A DNA stretch of 64,000 nt from CAWUEZ02 sp963921355 (GCA_963921355.3 OZ001190.1:3782001-3846000), one strand, 5' to 3'. Shown: positions 39,242 to 49,216, numbered from the stretch's first letter. Made by a program: numbers and translations. The notes: generated from the sequence alone by a model not told the origin.

Positions 39242-40573
39242 GTGAGGCCGGTGCTCTACAAGAACGCCCGGATCCTGGACCCGGTCCGCCGGCTCGACAC
39301 CGAGGGCGCCGTTCTGGTCCGCGACGGCAAGATCGCCGATGTCGGGGCGCATGTGTTCGTCGACGCGATCCAGCAGGACGTGGAGGTTGTCGACTGCGCC
39401 GGACGGTGCCTGGCACCTGGCCTGGTCGACATGCGGGTTCTGGTCCGGGAACCCGGCGAAGAGCACATGGAGACCTTGGCCTCGGCCCAGCATGCCGCCG
39501 CGGCCGGAGGCGTGACCGCGTTCGCGACGCTGCCGAACACCAACCCGATCATCGATGACATCTCGCTGCTCGAGTTCGTCGAGCGCCGGGCGATCGAGGT
39601 CGGCCTCGCCCACGTGCATCCCTACGCCGCCGCGACCAAGGGGCTCGGCGGAACCGAGATGATCGAGTTCGGCCTGCTGGCGGAAAGCGGCGCGGTCGCC
39701 TTCACCGATGGCGACCGGGCGATCGCCGACGCCCTGGTTATGCGCCGCGCCCTGTCCTACGCCGCCCAGTTCGACCGCCCGATCGTCCAGCACCCGGAAG
39801 ATCCGGCCCTGGCCCGGGAAGGCTGCATGACCGAGGGCGAGACCGCGACCCGGCTCGGACTGTCGGGCATTCCCGCCTGTGCGGAAGTCATGATGGTCGA
39901 GCGGGATCTGCGTCTGGTCGCGCTTACCGGAGGCCGGTATCACGCTGCCCACGTCTCTACGGGTGCCGCCATCGATGCGATCCGGCGGGCCAAGGCCGAT
40001 GGACTGCCGGTCACCTGCGATACCGCGCCGCCCTACTTCGCGCTGAATGAGGGCGCCGTTGTCGACTACCGGACTTTCTGCCGGCTGTCGCCGCCGCTGC
40101 GCAGCGAAGAGGACCGACTGGCCGTGGTTGCCGGCCTGGCCGACGGCACCATCGACGCCATTGCCAGCGACCACACCCCGCTGGATCAGGACAGCAAGCG
40201 AGTGCCCTTCGCCCAGTCGCTGCCCGGCGGGGTCGGCCTCGAGACCCTGCTCGCCGTCAGCCTCGATCTGGTTCACAACGGATCGCTCGAATTGATTGAC
40301 CTGATGCACCGCCTGAGCACCGGACCGGCGACGGTCCTGGGCCTGCCCTACGGCCGCCTCGATCCGGGTCAGGCCGCGGATCTGGTGATCTTCGATCTGT
40401 CCCGCGCAGGACGGGTCGACCCCGGGCGATTCCGCTCGAAGTCGAGGAACTCGCCGTTCGACGGCCGACCGGTCGAAGGGCGTGTCTGGCGCACGGTCCA
40501 CGAAGGACGGGTGGTGTTCGACGCCGACGCCGAGCCTGCCCCCGCACGCCGCCGGGCCGCGGTCGATGCCTGA
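39242..40573 (+). CDS. pyrC: Dihydroorotase-like protein missing the HxH metal motif
   Basis: The 443-aa protein belongs to the dihydroorotase family, downstream of pyrB. Where the family has DxHxHLREPG, this protein reads DMRVLVREPG, so Arg65 and Leu67 replace the two metal-binding histidines. H in QHPEDP, H in AHVST and ASDHTPLD are still present. It is probably a catalytically defective partner of aspartate transcarbamoylase (the PyrC'/PyrX type), and a true dihydroorotase should exist elsewhere. The GTG at 39242 is the best start (6 bases after the pyrB stop); a TTG at 39227 would overlap pyrB. plsY overlaps its last 8 bases. Confidence 0.88.
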   Translation: MRPVLYKNARILDPVRRLDTEGAVLVRDGKIADVGAHVFVDAIQQDVEVVDCAGRCLAPGLVDMRVLVREPGEEHMETLASAQHAAAAGGVTAFATLPNTNPIIDDISLLEFVERRAIEVGLAHVHPYAAATKGLGGTEMIEFGLLAESGAVAFTDGDRAIADALVMRRALSYAAQFDRPIVQHPEDPALAREGCMTEGETATRLGLSGIPACAEVMMVERDLRLVALTGGRYHAAHVSTGAAIDAIRRAKADGLPVTCDTAPPYFALNEGAVVDYRTFCRLSPPLRSEEDRLAVVAGLADGTIDAIASDHTPLDQDSKRVPFAQSLPGGVGLETLLAVSLDLVHNGSLELIDLMHRLSTGPATVLGLPYGRLDPGQAADLVIFDLSRAGRVDPGRFRSKSRNSPFDGRPVEGRVWRTVHEGRVVFDADAEPAPARRRAAVDA

Positions 40574-41189
40574 CCCGCTCGGCACCCTCAGCTTTACCTG
40601 GCCCTTCTACGCCGGCTTCGTCCTGGCCTACCTGCTGGGCTCGATCCCGTTCGGACTGCTTCTGACCAAAATCGCAGGCCTCGGCGACATCCGGTCGGTC
40701 GGTTCCGGGAACATCGGGGCGACCAATGTGCTCAGAACCGGGCGCAAAGGTCTGGCCTTGGCCACGCTGCTGTTGGATGGCGGCAAAGGAACGCTGGCGG
40801 TGGTGATCGGCTGGCAGTTCGGTCCGGACATGGCGGTCCTGGCGGCGGGCGGCGCCGTGCTCGGCCATTGCTTTCCGATCTGGCTGCGGTTCCGCGGCGG
40901 CAAGGGCGTGGCCACAGCGATCGGTGTCTGGATCGCCCTTTCGCCGTTGGCCGGTCTGATCGTCTGCGCGACCTGGCTCCTGATGGCGGCGCTCTTCCGC
41001 TATTCGTCCCTGGCCAGCCTGACCTCGATCGCGGTGGCACCGATCGCCGGCTGGCAGTTGCAAGGGCCGCAGTTCGCCGAGCTCGGGGTGGCGATCGCCA
41101 TCGTCATCTTCATTCGTCACCGCGAGAACATCCGCCGGCTCCTGAAGGGCGAGGAAAGCCGGATCCGGTTCGGCAAACGCGACGCGTAG
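40566..41189 (+). CDS. plsY: Glycerol-3-phosphate acyltransferase PlsY
   Basis: The 207-aa integral membrane protein is PlsY, which acylates glycerol 3-phosphate from acyl-phosphate in phospholipid synthesis. The family motifs are present: LLGSIPFG near residues 23-30, GSGNIGATNVLR and GHCFPIWLRFRGGKGVAT. Five to six hydrophobic helices are visible. The ATG at 40566 overlaps the end of the dihydroorotase-like gene by 8 bases; the ORF upstream of it is shadow. The arrangement pyrB-pyrC-plsY-dprA is typical of alphaproteobacteria. Confidence 0.95.
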   Translation: MPDPLGTLSFTWPFYAGFVLAYLLGSIPFGLLLTKIAGLGDIRSVGSGNIGATNVLRTGRKGLALATLLLDGGKGTLAVVIGWQFGPDMAVLAAGGAVLGHCFPIWLRFRGGKGVATAIGVWIALSPLAGLIVCATWLLMAALFRYSSLASLTSIAVAPIAGWQLQGPQFAELGVAIAIVIFIRHRENIRRLLKGEESRIRFGKRDA

Positions 41190-41255
41190 CGCCCGCGCAA
41201 GGAAAGCCCCAACGTCTGCCATAGCGGATCCGTCAGCGTCGCACCGGATCCGCCC

Positions 41256-42428
41256 ATGTCCGCCCTCCGTCCAACAACCGACGTCCCGGTCCCTCTGAGC
41301 GAAGCCGAGCGGCTCGACCGGCTGCGGCTGATCCGCACAGAGAACATCGGTCCGATCACCTTCCGTCGCCTGATTGAGCGGTTCGGCTCCGCAGAGGCAG
41401 CGATCGAGGGGCTGCCCGACCTGGCGCGGGCCGGCGGCCGGCGCGCGCCGCTCAAGGTCGCCAGCCGTGCCTCAGCGGTACGGGAGATCGACGAAACCCA
41501 CGCGCTCGGTGCCGATCTTGTGGTGTTCGGAGACCCCGACTACCCGCCTGCCCTGGCGGCCATCGAGGATGCCCCAGTCACCCTTTCGGTCCTCGGCGAT
41601 CCCGGCATTCTGTCGGCCCGGAGCGTCGCCATCGTCGGAGCCCGAAACGTGTCCATCAATGGCAGACAGTTCGCTGAACATCTCGCCGGCCGGATCGGCG
41701 CCGGGGGATATGTCGTGGCCTCCGGGCTGGCGCGAGGGATCGATGATGCCGCCCATCGAGGATCGCTCGCCACGGGGACGGTTGCGGTCCTCGCAGGCGG
41801 CGTGAACCTCCCCTATCCGCGGGAGAACCAGGCGGTTTGGGCCGATGTCTGCGAACGGGGCGCGGTTGTCTCGGAGCATCCCGTCGGCACGGTTCCGACG
41901 GCTCGCCATTTCCCCGCCCGAAACCGGATCATCGCCGGCCTCAGCCTCGGCGTGGTCGTCGTCGAGGCGGCGGCCCGGTCCGGATCGCTGATCACGGCGC
42001 GCCAGGCCCTCGACCAGGGTCGCGACGTTTTCGCCGTCCCGGGGTCCCCGCTGGACCCGCGCAGCGCCGGCCCGAACGGCTTGCTCAAGGCGGGGGCCGC
42101 GTTCCTGGTGGAGAACGGCGAGGATGTGCTGCAGGTCCTGGATGGTCAGCCGGGCCCGGCGCTGTCAGAGGCCCCCGCACCGGATCCGATGAAGCCCCAG
42201 CCCCCCGGTGACATGCCTGTGGACAGGGCCGATCCGGTGGCCGAAACGACCCGGCGCGACGTGCTGCTCGGGCTCAGCATGGAACCAGTGCCGGTTGACG
42301 AACTGATCCGCCGGTGCCAATTGTCGCCCCCGGTCGTTGCGACCATCCTCCTGGAAGCGGAGCTGGCTGGTCTGATCGACCGCCATCCCGGCAACCAGGT
42401 GTCGCGGCGCGGAAACACAACGGCGTAA
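41256..42428 (+). CDS. dprA: DNA processing protein DprA
   Basis: The 390-aa protein is DprA/Smf, which protects incoming single-stranded DNA and loads RecA during transformation. It has a SAM-like N-terminal region, the Rossmann core (VGARNVSINGRQFAEHLAG, SGLARGIDDAAHRGSL and AVPGSPLDPRS) and a C-terminal winged-helix domain that would contact single-stranded DNA. A Pro-rich linker separates the two. It lies 66 bases after plsY and just before topA, the usual alphaproteobacterial neighbourhood. Confidence 0.95.
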   Translation: MSALRPTTDVPVPLSEAERLDRLRLIRTENIGPITFRRLIERFGSAEAAIEGLPDLARAGGRRAPLKVASRASAVREIDETHALGADLVVFGDPDYPPALAAIEDAPVTLSVLGDPGILSARSVAIVGARNVSINGRQFAEHLAGRIGAGGYVVASGLARGIDDAAHRGSLATGTVAVLAGGVNLPYPRENQAVWADVCERGAVVSEHPVGTVPTARHFPARNRIIAGLSLGVVVVEAAARSGSLITARQALDQGRDVFAVPGSPLDPRSAGPNGLLKAGAAFLVENGEDVLQVLDGQPGPALSEAPAPDPMKPQPPGDMPVDRADPVAETTRRDVLLGLSMEPVPVDELIRRCQLSPPVVATILLEAELAGLIDRHPGNQVSRRGNTTA

Positions 42429-42489
42429 CCGGAGGACTCATCCCGTCTTCCGGCCACAGATACGGGTCAGGAAGAGCGAAGCGGTTCGG

Positions 42490-45171
42490 ATGAGCAAAGT
42501 CGTCGTCGTCGAGTCCCCCGCCAAGGCCAAGACGATCAACAAGTACCTGGGCGGTGACTACCAGGTGCTCGCGAGCTATGGCCACATTCGGGATCTGCCG
42601 CCGAAGGACGGTTCGGTCGACCCCGAGGCCGACTTCGCGATGCGCTGGCAGACCGACCAGCGTTCCGAGAAGCAGATCAAGGCGATCGCCGACGCCGTAC
42701 GCGGCGCCGACCAGCTCATTCTGGCAACAGACCCCGACCGTGAAGGCGAAGCGATCAGCTGGCACGTCCGCAATGTGCTGGAGGAACGCAAGGTCCTCGA
42801 CGGCATCGACGTCAAGCGGGTGGCCTTCAACGCCATCACCAAGAACGCCGTGCTCGAGGCCATGAGCCAGCCGCGGGAGCTCGACCAGGACCTGATCGAC
42901 GCCTACCTGGCGCGCCGGGCGCTCGACTATCTCGTCGGCTTCACTCTGTCGCCGGTGCTGTGGCGCAAACTGCCGGGTGCCCGGTCGGCTGGACGGGTGC
43001 AGTCGGTCGCCCTGCGGGCGATCTGCGAGCGCGAAGCCGAGATCGAACGGTTCCGCGCCCAGGAGTACTGGAGCGTGGAAGCCGCGTTCCGAACTCAGGA
43101 ACGCCGCTCTTTCACCGCCCGGCTGACCCATCTCGATGGCCAGAAGCTGGACCGTCTCGACATCAAGTCGGAGGCCGAGGCCTCGGCAGCGGTCGCCGCG
43201 ATCGAAGCCGGTGACTTCTCGATCGGCTCAGTCGAAAAAAAGCGGGTCCGCCGGAACCCGCAACCGCCGTTTACCACCTCGACCCTGCAGCAGGAGGCGT
43301 CCAGCAAGCTCGGCTTCGGGGCGACCCGCACCATGCAGTTGGCGCAGCGGCTCTATGAAGGCGTCGACATCGGTGGCGAGACGGTCGGTCTCATCACCTA
43401 TATGCGGACCGACGGCGTCCAGATGTCGGGCGAGGCGATTTCCTCGATCCGGCGCGCGATCGGCGGCGAATACGGCGACCGCTATCTGCCGAACACCCCT
43501 CGGGTCTACACCTCGCGCGCCAAGAACGCCCAGGAGGCGCACGAGGCGATCAGACCAACCGACGTGGCGCGCACCCCGGATCGCATGAAGGCCAGGCTGG
43601 ATCCCGACCAGTGGAAGCTCTACGCGCTGATCTGGAAGCGGGCGGTCGCCAGCCAGATGGCAAGCGCCGAGCTCGACCAGACGGCCATCGACGTTGTCGA
43701 TGCCCATGGCCGCAGCACGCTGCGCGCCACCGGGTCGGTGATCGCCTTCGACGGGTTTCTGAAGCTGTACCGAGAGGACCGGGACGATCTGGAGAACGGA
43801 TCGGCGGCCGAAGACGACGATACCGCGCGCATTCTGCCAGCCGTCGCAGAGGGCGAAGGCGTCGCCCGCCAGGACGTGACGCCGGAGCAGCACTTCACCC
43901 AGCCGCCACCGCGCTATTCGGAGGCGAGCCTGGTCAAGAAGCTCGAGGAACTGGGGATCGGCCGGCCGTCGACCTATGCCAGCATCCTGCAGGTCCTCCA
44001 GGACCGGGAATACGTGAAACTGGATCGGCGGCGGTTCGTTCCCGAGGACCGGGGCCGGCTGGTCACCACGTTCCTGTCGAGCTTTTTCAACCGCTATGTC
44101 CAGTACAACTTCACCGCCGATCTCGAGGAACAACTCGACGACGTTTCCGGCGGCGAGATCAACTGGCGTCAGGTCCTGCGGGACTTCTGGTCGGCCTTCA
44201 AGGGGTCGGTAGACGGCACCAAGGACCTGTCGATCGGCGAGGTCATCCAGAAGCTCGACGCCGAACTGGCCGACCACTTCTTCCCGCTTGGGGAAGATGG
44301 CCAGCCGGCGCGCGGCTGCCCCAACTGCGGTGACGGGAATCTGTCGCTGCGGCTCGGGAAATTCGGGGCGTTCATCGGCTGCTCGAACTATCCGAACTGC
44401 CGCTACACCCGCCAGCTCGGCGAAGCGGCCGGCGGCAAGGCCACCGACACCGACGGCGATGGCGGCGCCGTGCCCCGGGTCCTGGGAACCGATCCCGAGA
44501 CCGGCATGGAAGTCGGCCTGCGCAAAGGACCCTATGGCGTCTACGTGCAACTGGGCGAGGCCGAAGAGGGCTCCAAGGCCAAGCCGAAGCGGGCCTCCCT
44601 GCCGCGTCAGGTCACGCCGGCGGATATCGACTTTGAAACCGCCCTGAAACTGCTGGCACTGCCGCGGCTGGTCGGGCCGCACCCGGAAACCCAGGAGGCG
44701 ATCGAGGCCGGAATCGGCCGTTATGGTCCCTACCTGAAGTATGGCGGCGCCTATATCAGCCTGCCGCCGGACGACACCGTCCTGACAATCGGTCTGAACC
44801 ACGCGGTCAACCTGATCGCCGAGAAGGGCTCGAAGAAGAAGCCGGGCCGAACCATCGGCGACCATCCGGCCGACGCCAAGCCGGTCACCGTGCAGTCGGG
44901 CCGATACGGACCCTACGTTCAGCATGGCAGCCTTCGTGCGACATTGCCGAAGAGCGAGTCGATGGACGAGATCGGTCTGGAGCGCGCCGTCGAACTGCTG
45001 ACCGCCAAGGCCGAAAAGAGCGGTGCGAAAGCCCCGAACAAGACGGCCGCAAAGAAGTCGACAGCCAAGAAGGCGACCGCCAAGAAACCGGCGGCCAGGA
45101 AATCGGCGACAAAGGCCAAATCCGCCGGCTCAGCAGCCAAACCGGACGCCGCCGGTTCGGCGGGTAGCTGA
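42490..45171 (+). CDS. topA: DNA topoisomerase I
   Basis: The 893-aa protein is a type IA topoisomerase that relaxes negative supercoils. It starts with the Toprim segment KVVVVESPAKAKTI. DPDREGEAISW is the Toprim metal site and Tyr304 in GLITYMRTD is the catalytic tyrosine. A single zinc-finger-like element (GCPNCGDGN…CSNYPNCRYT) follows the core, then topoisomerase C-terminal repeats, and a Lys/Ala/Thr-rich basic tail (about the last 50 residues) that probably increases DNA affinity. It is followed 11 bases later by rnr. Confidence 0.97.
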   Translation: MSKVVVVESPAKAKTINKYLGGDYQVLASYGHIRDLPPKDGSVDPEADFAMRWQTDQRSEKQIKAIADAVRGADQLILATDPDREGEAISWHVRNVLEERKVLDGIDVKRVAFNAITKNAVLEAMSQPRELDQDLIDAYLARRALDYLVGFTLSPVLWRKLPGARSAGRVQSVALRAICEREAEIERFRAQEYWSVEAAFRTQERRSFTARLTHLDGQKLDRLDIKSEAEASAAVAAIEAGDFSIGSVEKKRVRRNPQPPFTTSTLQQEASSKLGFGATRTMQLAQRLYEGVDIGGETVGLITYMRTDGVQMSGEAISSIRRAIGGEYGDRYLPNTPRVYTSRAKNAQEAHEAIRPTDVARTPDRMKARLDPDQWKLYALIWKRAVASQMASAELDQTAIDVVDAHGRSTLRATGSVIAFDGFLKLYREDRDDLENGSAAEDDDTARILPAVAEGEGVARQDVTPEQHFTQPPPRYSEASLVKKLEELGIGRPSTYASILQVLQDREYVKLDRRRFVPEDRGRLVTTFLSSFFNRYVQYNFTADLEEQLDDVSGGEINWRQVLRDFWSAFKGSVDGTKDLSIGEVIQKLDAELADHFFPLGEDGQPARGCPNCGDGNLSLRLGKFGAFIGCSNYPNCRYTRQLGEAAGGKATDTDGDGGAVPRVLGTDPETGMEVGLRKGPYGVYVQLGEAEEGSKAKPKRASLPRQVTPADIDFETALKLLALPRLVGPHPETQEAIEAGIGRYGPYLKYGGAYISLPPDDTVLTIGLNHAVNLIAEKGSKKKPGRTIGDHPADAKPVTVQSGRYGPYVQHGSLRATLPKSESMDEIGLERAVELLTAKAEKSGAKAPNKTAAKKSTAKKATAKKPAARKSATKAKSAGSAAKPDAAGSAGS

Positions 45172-45182
45172 GCCCGCGGGAC

Positions 45183-47435
45183 GTGGCGCGAAAATCGGCG
45201 ACTCTGCCCAGCCGCGAGCAGATTCTGGACTTCGTCAGAGAAAGTCCCACACCCGTCGGCCGGCGCGAAATTGCGCGCGCTTTTGACGTGAAAGGGCCGC
45301 TGCGCGCCGACCTGCGGGCCCTGCTCAAGGAAATGGCTGAAGACGGTGACCTCGATCTCGGCCACCGGCGCAAGGTGGCACCGCCGGGCGCGCTGCCGGA
45401 GGTCACCGTCATCGAGGTGACCGGGGTCGATCCCGATGGCGAACCCCTGGCGAAACCGGTGGCCTGGGGCGGTGACGGCCCGCCGCCGGTGGTCCTGGTG
45501 CTGCCGGACAAGCGCTCGGGCGCCCTCGGCCCTGGCGACCGGGCCCTGTGCCGGCTGGAGCGCCGGGGCGAGACCCGCTACCTGGGCCGGGTGATCCGCC
45601 GTATCGGCCGGGCCGCCCCGAAGACCGTCGGGATCTTCGAGTCGACACCGAAAGGCGGCGTCGTCCGTCCGACCGACAAGCGGGCGAAATCAAACATACG
45701 GATCCCGAAAGGCGACGAGAACGGAGCCGAAACCGGCGATCTGGTGACGGTTGAGATGATGCCGCGCGCCCGTCTTGGCATGCCGGTCGGCCGGGTCGTG
45801 GAACGCTTCGACGGGATCGCCGATCCCAGGTCCTTCAGCCGTATCGCGATCCACGAACACGACATTCCCGATCGCTTCCCCGAAGAGGCGCTGCACCAGG
45901 CCGAGCGGGCCAGCCCCGTCGCCCTGGGCAAGCGAACCGACCTCAGGGACATTCCCCTGGTCACGATCGACGGCATAGACGCCCGCGACTTCGACGATGC
46001 CGTCCACGCCATCGAGGACGACGATCCGGCCAACCCGGGCGGCTTCCAACTGCTCGTCGCCATCGCCGATGTCGCCCACTATGTCCGCGGCGGTGACGCG
46101 TTGGACCGCGAAGCCCTGAAGCGGGGCAACTCGGTGTACTTCCCGGATCGGGTGGTCCCGATGTTGCCGGAAGCGCTTTCCAACGGCCTGTGCTCCCTCA
46201 GACCGCAGGAAGATCGCGCCTGCCTGGCGGTCGAGATCGTCATCGATGCCGCCGGGAGCAAGCGCCGCCACAGGTTCATGCGGGGCCTCATGCGCTCCGC
46301 CGCCCGCCTGACATACCGGCAGGCCCAGGCGGCGGTCGACGGCGGCAGCCAGGACGGGGTGCCGCCGGGTGTGTTGCCGCCGTTGTTTGCCGCCTACGGG
46401 GCTCTGAAGCGCGCGCGCGCCGAACGCGGCGCCCTCGACATCGATCTGCCCGAGCGCCGTGTCATCCTGGACGAGGCAGGGCGGATCGCTGAAATCGGAA
46501 TTCGCGAGCGGCTGGACGCCCACATGCTGATCGAGGAGTCCATGGTGCTGGCCAATGTCTGCGCCGCGGAGACCCTCGAGGAACGCAGGCAGCCGTGTAT
46601 GTACCGGGTGCATGAGAGCCCGGACCCGGAGAAGGTCGCCGCGCTCGGCGAGGTGCTCGACGGGCTGGGGTTCGCCTTTGCCAAAGGCCAGGTCGTCCGC
46701 CCGAGCACCTTCAATGCCGTGCTGACCAAGGTTCGCGGCGAACCCCACGAGCGCATGGTCAACGAGATGGTCCTGCGCTCCCAGGCCCAGGCCCACTACG
46801 CGCCGGAGAACGCCGGCCATTTCGGCCTCGCCTTGTCCAGATACGCCCACTTCACGTCCCCGATCCGCCGGTATTCGGATCTCCTGGTTCACCGCGCACT
46901 GATCCGCGGATTGAAACTGGGTGACGGCGCCCTCGACGGCGACGCGGGTCAGCACTTCACCGATTGGGGCGAACACATCTCGATCACCGAACGCCGGGCC
47001 GCAGCCGCCGAACGAGCCACCCTGGACCGCTATCTCGCGCGCCATCTCAGCGAGCGGGTCGGTGGACAGTTTGAGGGACGGATCAATGGCGTGACCCGGT
47101 TCGGTCTGTTCGTCACCCTGACCGAGACCGGCGCCGACGGTCTGGTGCCGATCCGCTCCCTGCCGGACGACTACTACGATCACGACGAGGTCCACCATAC
47201 GCTGACCGGCCGGTCCCTCGGTTGGGTCTACCGGTTGGGTGACCACGTCGAAGTCAGGCTGGTCGACGCGGACACGGCGTCCGGCGGCATCGTGCTCGAG
47301 ATCACCGCCGGCGGAGAACGCGGCCGGGCCGGGCCGGGCCGGCGGGGGCGGCCCGGCCGTGGACGCTCGGGCCCGCACCGTCGAAACGCAAAAGGGCGTG
47401 GAAAACACCCACGTGGCAAATCAGGAAGCCGCTGA
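45183..47435 (+). CDS. rnr: Ribonuclease R
   Basis: The 750-aa exoribonuclease has an N-terminal winged-helix region, cold-shock domains, a central RNB catalytic domain (TIDGIDARDFDDAV, with the clustered Asp residues binding Mg2+) and a C-terminal S1 domain (GRINGVTRFGLFVTLTETGADG). A basic Arg/Gly-rich tail follows. It degrades structured RNA 3'-to-5'. The start is a GTG 11 bases after topA, so the genes are co-transcribed. Length matches RNase R rather than RNase II. Confidence 0.95.
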   Translation: MARKSATLPSREQILDFVRESPTPVGRREIARAFDVKGPLRADLRALLKEMAEDGDLDLGHRRKVAPPGALPEVTVIEVTGVDPDGEPLAKPVAWGGDGPPPVVLVLPDKRSGALGPGDRALCRLERRGETRYLGRVIRRIGRAAPKTVGIFESTPKGGVVRPTDKRAKSNIRIPKGDENGAETGDLVTVEMMPRARLGMPVGRVVERFDGIADPRSFSRIAIHEHDIPDRFPEEALHQAERASPVALGKRTDLRDIPLVTIDGIDARDFDDAVHAIEDDDPANPGGFQLLVAIADVAHYVRGGDALDREALKRGNSVYFPDRVVPMLPEALSNGLCSLRPQEDRACLAVEIVIDAAGSKRRHRFMRGLMRSAARLTYRQAQAAVDGGSQDGVPPGVLPPLFAAYGALKRARAERGALDIDLPERRVILDEAGRIAEIGIRERLDAHMLIEESMVLANVCAAETLEERRQPCMYRVHESPDPEKVAALGEVLDGLGFAFAKGQVVRPSTFNAVLTKVRGEPHERMVNEMVLRSQAQAHYAPENAGHFGLALSRYAHFTSPIRRYSDLLVHRALIRGLKLGDGALDGDAGQHFTDWGEHISITERRAAAAERATLDRYLARHLSERVGGQFEGRINGVTRFGLFVTLTETGADGLVPIRSLPDDYYDHDEVHHTLTGRSLGWVYRLGDHVEVRLVDADTASGGIVLEITAGGERGRAGPGRRGRPGRGRSGPHRRNAKGRGKHPRGKSGSR

Positions 47436-47467
47436 ACCGGCCATCGGAACCAAGGCATGGCATTGAA

Positions 47468-47484
47468 TCGGCACGGGATTTGCA
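47468..47484 (+). promoter_or_regulatory. Sigma-54 (-24/-12) promoter upstream of the S41 protease
   Basis: TCGGCACGGGATTTGCA matches the RpoN consensus YTGGCACGRNNNTTGCW at 16 of 17 positions. GG at 47470-47471 and GC at 47482-47483 are separated by the required 10 bases. It lies about 55 bases before the protease start, in the gap after rnr. Confidence 0.7.
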
Positions 47485-47539
47485 GCATTGTGACCATGCG
47501 GTCGTCCTCCCGGCCGCGTCATGAGCGCGAGTGCCTTTG

Positions 47540-49147
47540 ATGTTGATGACCGGGCAGGTCGATATCCAGCGGCGGACCATCGGTTCGGCGACGCGGCGGC
47601 TGACACTGGCCTGCGCCCTGATGGTCGCGGTCGGGTCCTGCACCGCGACCGCACCGTATGTCCCGGACGCCCCGGATTTCGATATCGTGCGGGGTGCCGA
47701 TGTCTTCACCGCCGGATACGAGGGTATTGCCGACATCTATGTCGAGCCGGTGTCGACGGCCTCGATCGCTTTCGCAGGGCTGGACGGCATCGCAAACCTG
47801 GATCCGAAGATCGCATTCATTCAACGCGGTGACAGTCTGATCGTAACCAAGGACGGCAGCCCGTTCGCCAAATTCACCCTTCCCGATCCGGACAATGTGC
47901 AAGGCTGGGCGAAGCTGACCTCGGCAGCCATTCAGGCTGCACGAACCCGTTCGCAGACCATCGCCGAGGCGACATCGGATACCGTCTACGACGCCGTGTT
48001 TGACAAGGTGACGGCGAAGCTCGACCGCTACTCCCGCTATCACAACACGGCCGAGACACGCTCGGCCGAGGCCTCTCGCAACGGCTATTCGGGCATCGGG
48101 GTCACGATCGCCGACCAGAACGGCGGCGTCGTCGTCTCATCCGTCTTTCAGGGATCGCCGGCCGAAGAATCCGGCATTCACGCCGGAGACCGGATCGTCG
48201 GGGCGAAAGGCCAGTCGACGGACGGTATGAGCATGCGAGAGGTCGCGACCCTCCTCAGGGGCCCTAACGGATCGTCCGTCGTCATCGACATTGACCGCGG
48301 CGGGGTCGAGAAGAGCTTCGCGGTGGTGCGCCGTCGGGTGATCGAACAGACGGTGTCCTACACCGCCATCGACGACATCGCGTATTTCCGGATCTCCGGC
48401 TTCAACCGTGACACCGCCAACGCGCTGACGGACGCCATCGAAGCCGCCAAGAGCGATCTGGGTGACGACCTGCCGGGCCTGGTTTTGGATCTCCGGCAGA
48501 ACCGCGGCGGCAACCTCGATGAAGCCGTAGACCTGGCGGACCTGTTCGTTGACGACGGCCCCCTTCTGGAAACCCGCGGGCGGCACCCGCAATCGATTCA
48601 GCACTATCAGGCAGATCTGGGTGAAACGGTGACCCTTGCGCCGATGGCGGTCCTGATCGACAGCGGTTCCGCCTCGGCGGCCGAAGTGGTCGCCGCGGCT
48701 CTGCAGGATTCCGGCCGGGCCCTAGTGATCGGCGCGCGGTCCTATGGCAAAGGAACCGTTCAACGGGTCGTCAAACTCCCCAACCGAAGCGAGTTGATCC
48801 TGACCTGGGCGCGCATGCACGCGCCGTCAGGCTATGCACTGTCCGGATTCGGGGTCTTCCCGTCGATCTGCACACCGGATTACGGCGACAACCCCTCGCG
48901 AAGCGCGACAGCTTTGCGGGAAGGACGATTGAATCCAAGCGAGGCCCTGCGGCGGCGGATGGCCGCCGACAGCGCTGGCCCGCTTGAGAAATCCGCTTTG
49001 AACCGGTGGTGCCAGGCAGATCATCCGCCTTCGACCGATGACGGGGATACCCGCCTTGCCGTCGAACTGCTCTCGGATCGCCGGCTTTTCCAGCACGCGT
49101 TCCACGCCTCGCGTGTCGCCCTCGGAGAACGGCCCAAGACCGAATGA
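47540..49147 (+). CDS. S41-family serine peptidase, probable lipoprotein
   Basis: The protein (about 535 aa; start at 47540 or 47546) is a C-terminal processing peptidase relative. The N terminus carries a signal with lipobox-like VGSC (ALMVAVGSC), so it is probably anchored to a periplasmic membrane face. A PDZ-like domain (GYSGIGVTIADQNGGVV) precedes the catalytic S41 domain, where SGSASAAEVV provides the nucleophile and YGKGTVQ the Lys base. Such enzymes trim or degrade periplasmic proteins. A sigma-54-type promoter lies just upstream, which would place it under NtrC-like activators. Start codon choice is not certain. Confidence 0.87.
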   Translation: MLMTGQVDIQRRTIGSATRRLTLACALMVAVGSCTATAPYVPDAPDFDIVRGADVFTAGYEGIADIYVEPVSTASIAFAGLDGIANLDPKIAFIQRGDSLIVTKDGSPFAKFTLPDPDNVQGWAKLTSAAIQAARTRSQTIAEATSDTVYDAVFDKVTAKLDRYSRYHNTAETRSAEASRNGYSGIGVTIADQNGGVVVSSVFQGSPAEESGIHAGDRIVGAKGQSTDGMSMREVATLLRGPNGSSVVIDIDRGGVEKSFAVVRRRVIEQTVSYTAIDDIAYFRISGFNRDTANALTDAIEAAKSDLGDDLPGLVLDLRQNRGGNLDEAVDLADLFVDDGPLLETRGRHPQSIQHYQADLGETVTLAPMAVLIDSGSASAAEVVAAALQDSGRALVIGARSYGKGTVQRVVKLPNRSELILTWARMHAPSGYALSGFGVFPSICTPDYGDNPSRSATALREGRLNPSEALRRRMAADSAGPLEKSALNRWCQADHPPSTDDGDTRLAVELLSDRRLFQHAFHASRVALGERPKTE

Positions 49148-49157
49148 TGTGCGCCCC

Positions 49158-49185
49158 TTGACAAGCTAAGGCCGATAGCTATTTT
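49158..49185 (+). promoter_or_regulatory. Sigma-70 promoter of rpmG
   Basis: TTGACA (49158-49163) and TATTTT (49180-49185) are 16 bases apart, about 32 bases before the rpmG start. The -35 is perfect. Confidence 0.7.
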
Positions 49186-49216
49186 GCGGCCTCCGCGCAT
49201 GCGAAGGAGATGACAA

